A DNA stretch of 64,000 bases from Streptomyces sp. NBC_01262. GTDB lineage: Bacteria > Actinomycetota > Actinomycetes > Streptomycetales > Streptomycetaceae. Each line of letters opens with the position of its first letter. Within the stretch, counting starts at the first letter, position 1. This document shows positions 62,748 to 64,000 of this stretch, in pieces. Position numbers and translations under genes: made by a program. The notes under the pieces are model-generated. The model did not search any database. It had not been told where the DNA came from and saw only the letters and a list, made by a program, of their open reading frames with translations. The stretch is taken from NCBI RefSeq assembly GCF_036226365.1, contig NZ_CP108462.1, positions 2,170,001 through 2,234,000 of the forward strand, read 5' to 3'.

Positions 62748-63582
62748 CTACTCGGCCTTTCCGAACGACTGGATCTCCTGGGCTTCTTGCGTGGAGAGCT
62801 CGCGGGGGGCGTCTCCGCGGGCGAGCTTCGCGCTCTGGGACGTGCTGGCGGATGTCGTCGACGATCTCGGGGTTGGCCAGGGTGGTGATGTCCCCGACGT
62901 CCGCGAAGTTGGAGATCCCTGCGATGACCCGGCGCATGATCTTTCCGGAGCGGGTCTTGGGCATATCGGGGACGATCCACACGTTCCGGGGGCGGGCGAT
63001 CTTCCCGATTCCGTGTTCTATGGCGGCGGCCACCTTCTGCTCGATCTCCGGGCTCGGGGTGAGGCCGGGGTTGAGAGCGACGTACATCTCCACGGCCCGG
63101 CCGCGCAGTTCGTCCATCACCGGCACGGCGGCGGCCTCGGCGACGGTGAGGGTGGCGGATTCGAGTTCCTTGGTGCCGAGGCGGTGGCCGGCGACGTTGA
63201 TGACGTCGCCGATGCGGCCGAGGATCCGGAAGTAGCCGTCGGCGGCCTGGACGGCGCCGTCGCCGCACAGGAACGGCCAGTCGCGCCAGTCGGTGCTGTC
63301 GGGGTCGCGGCAGTAGCGGCGGTAGTAGATGTCGACGAAGCGGTCGGGCTGGCCCCAGACGGTCTGCAGGACGCCGGGCCAGGGGTTGCGGATGCAGATG
63401 TTGCCGGCCGTGCCACTGCCGGCCTCGACGACGTTGCCGTCCTCGTCGTAGATCACCGGGTGGACGCCCAGCACTCCCGGGCCGCAACTGCCGGGCTTCA
63501 TCGGCTGCAGGGCGGGCAGGGTGCTGCCGAGGAAACCGCCGGTCTCGGTCATCCACCAGGTGTCGACGACGGCGGCCTCTCC
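62748..63582 (-). pseudogene. acs: acetate-CoA ligase relic (5' truncated, frameshifted)
   Basis: Only the C-terminal 40% of an about 650-aa ligase remains. It begins GEAAVVDTWWMTETGGFLGS (AMP-binding region), then FLCGDGAVQAADGYFRILGR, IGDVINVAGHRLGTKELESA, MPKTRSGKIMRRVIAGI with the acetylatable lysine and EIVDDIRQHV. One extra base in a C-run near 62837-62839 shifts the frame; in the shifted frame the expected tail QSAKLARGDAPRELSTQEAQ and EIQSFGKAE ends in TAG at 62748. Upstream it joins a truncated zinc-ribbon gene. Confidence 0.85.
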
Positions 63583-63583
63583 C

Positions 63584-63652
63584 TCAAGCCGGGCACTTAA
63601 ACAGGGCAGCGCCAGCGCCAGCGCCAGCGCCGCGCAGCGGGGTGACTTTCAT
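63584..63652 (-). pseudogene. truncated zinc-ribbon gene fused at a deletion junction
   Basis: 22 codons from ATG 63652: [22 protein letters not shown] then TGA. It matches the first 18 residues of the zinc-ribbon protein at 53967 (MRITPLRGPGAALLKCPAC) and then runs into the acetate-CoA ligase remnant. A tandem GCGCCA repeat (63609-63631) encodes the Ala-Gly run. Probably the start of a second copy cut by a deletion. Confidence 0.6.
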
Positions 63653-63727
63653 TGCACCTGCCTTCTCTCTCGTTAATTGCGCATTTTCGATCTTGGTGTG
63701 ATCAGCGGGGCGTCAACTTCCGTGCGA

Positions 63728-63759
63728 CCCCGCATGGCCTCAATCTCGCCTATGCGGGG
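63728..63759 (-). terminator. hairpin after the DUF6126-like gene
   Basis: An 8-bp stem CCCCGCAT/ATGCGGGG with a 16-nt loop, 19 bp downstream of the stop of the small membrane protein gene. Moderate strength. Confidence 0.45.
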
Positions 63760-63777
63760 AATGATCTGTGATGGCTT

Positions 63778-63954
63778 TCATTTCTGGGCGTGCTGACCCA
63801 AGTAGAAGAGCAGCATGACAAATCCCGCGAACAGGTGCGTCGCGAAGATGTAGATCATGACTCGCAGCAGCACCGCCCTCTGCTTGTACTTCTCGGTGCC
63901 CGCCCCCGTGCTCGCGGGCGGCTCGGCGCCGTCGGGTCCGGCGTCGTCGCTCAC
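63778..63954 (-). CDS. DUF6126-like small membrane protein
   Basis: 58 aa. GTG 63954 follows AGGAGG and overlaps the stop of the upstream gene (GTGA). A Pro/Ala/Gly N-terminus is followed by KYKQRAVLLRVMIYIFATHL and FAGFVMLLFYLGQHAQK, a single membrane helix. In Streptomyces such proteins are encoded directly after an XRE-type regulator, which fits the overlapping upstream frame. Function unknown. Confidence 0.75.
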   Translation of the reverse strand: MSDDAGPDGAEPPASTGAGTEKYKQRAVLLRVMIYIFATHLFAGFVMLLFYLGQHAQK

Positions 63955-64000
63955 GTCGCGCCTCCTGTCATTTCGCTCTGCTGCAGCTCGGCCAGCAGGT
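63951..64000 (-). CDS. 3' end of upstream gene (partial, probably XRE regulator)
   Basis: Only the last 15 codons are in the window, reading LLAELQQSEMTGGAT before TGA at 63951-63953, which overlaps the GTG of the small membrane protein. The overlap argues for co-translation. Identity as an XRE regulator is inferred from the usual neighbour of DUF6126 genes. Confidence 0.4.
   Translation of the reverse strand, partial: LLAELQQSEMTGGAT

Noticed and set aside
63676..63693. ATTGCGCATTTTCGATCT as a sixth ArsR operator
   Set aside because: It sits upstream of the truncated zinc-ribbon copy as expected, but only the left half matches, so it was not counted.

Overview
The window is Streptomyces chromosome. 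It is GC-rich throughout, codons are strongly biased to G or C at the third position, GTG starts are common, and the gene order of the first 43 kb matches, from memory, the S. coelicolor segment running from about SCO6045 down to SCO5998. This left part is housekeeping and nutrient-uptake sequence. It holds a PTH2-type peptidyl-tRNA hydrolase, a DUF692/MNIO enzyme with its partner, secreted DUF4142 and DUF1996 proteins, and a haem cluster (hemE, hemG, hemQ, i.e. the coproporphyrin-dependent route). Then come RNase D, a secreted GH35 beta-galactosidase, the fadA-fadB beta-oxidation operon, a GT39 membrane glycosyltransferase, an amino acid permease, dxs, a xylFGH sugar ABC operon with its ROK regulator, the ngcEFG chitobiose/GlcNAc ABC operon, aconitase, an ECF41-type sigma factor, an AlkA-Ogt alkylation-repair pair and a MurA-like enzyme fused to an HTH domain.

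At about 43.1 kb conserved order stops and accessory DNA begins: a tyrosine recombinase lacking its N-terminus, a slipin gene abutting it, a ferric-reductase fragment, and a 53-nt copy of the 3' half of tRNA-Ser(GGA) at 45441-45493. That half-tRNA looks like an attachment-site scar, and its orientation predicts that the intact tRNA, and the far end of an island, lie beyond the right edge.

The putative island (45.9-63.6 kb) opens with a six-gene operon for a membrane complex of the hydrogenase-4/complex I type. Its large subunit lacks the NiFe-binding cysteines and there is no NuoI-like ferredoxin subunit, so it looks like an energy-converting-hydrogenase-related (Ehr) complex and not a hydrogenase. 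To its right are several small units with repeated gene types: three cysteine-free ArsR-family regulators, STAS-like proteins with an unusual W-S-x-x-G signature (one decayed to a pseudogene), two small helical paralogues, two PPOX-fold flavoprotein-like proteins, a catalytically degenerate malic-enzyme-like protein with an ACT-like N-terminus, an Lrp/AsnC effector-domain protein and a SulP anion transporter operon. Five related 18-bp palindromes (consensus about ATTGCTAAGATTAGCAAT) sit in the promoter regions of these units and probably form one ArsR-controlled regulon. This module is the best candidate for an undescribed system here.

The island also shows decay: a 211-bp MITE inserted exactly at a stop codon, and an acetate-CoA ligase remnant with a frameshift, joined at its upstream end to a truncated zinc-ribbon gene. 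The right edge contains a DUF6126-like small membrane protein whose start overlaps the end of an upstream gene that runs off the window.
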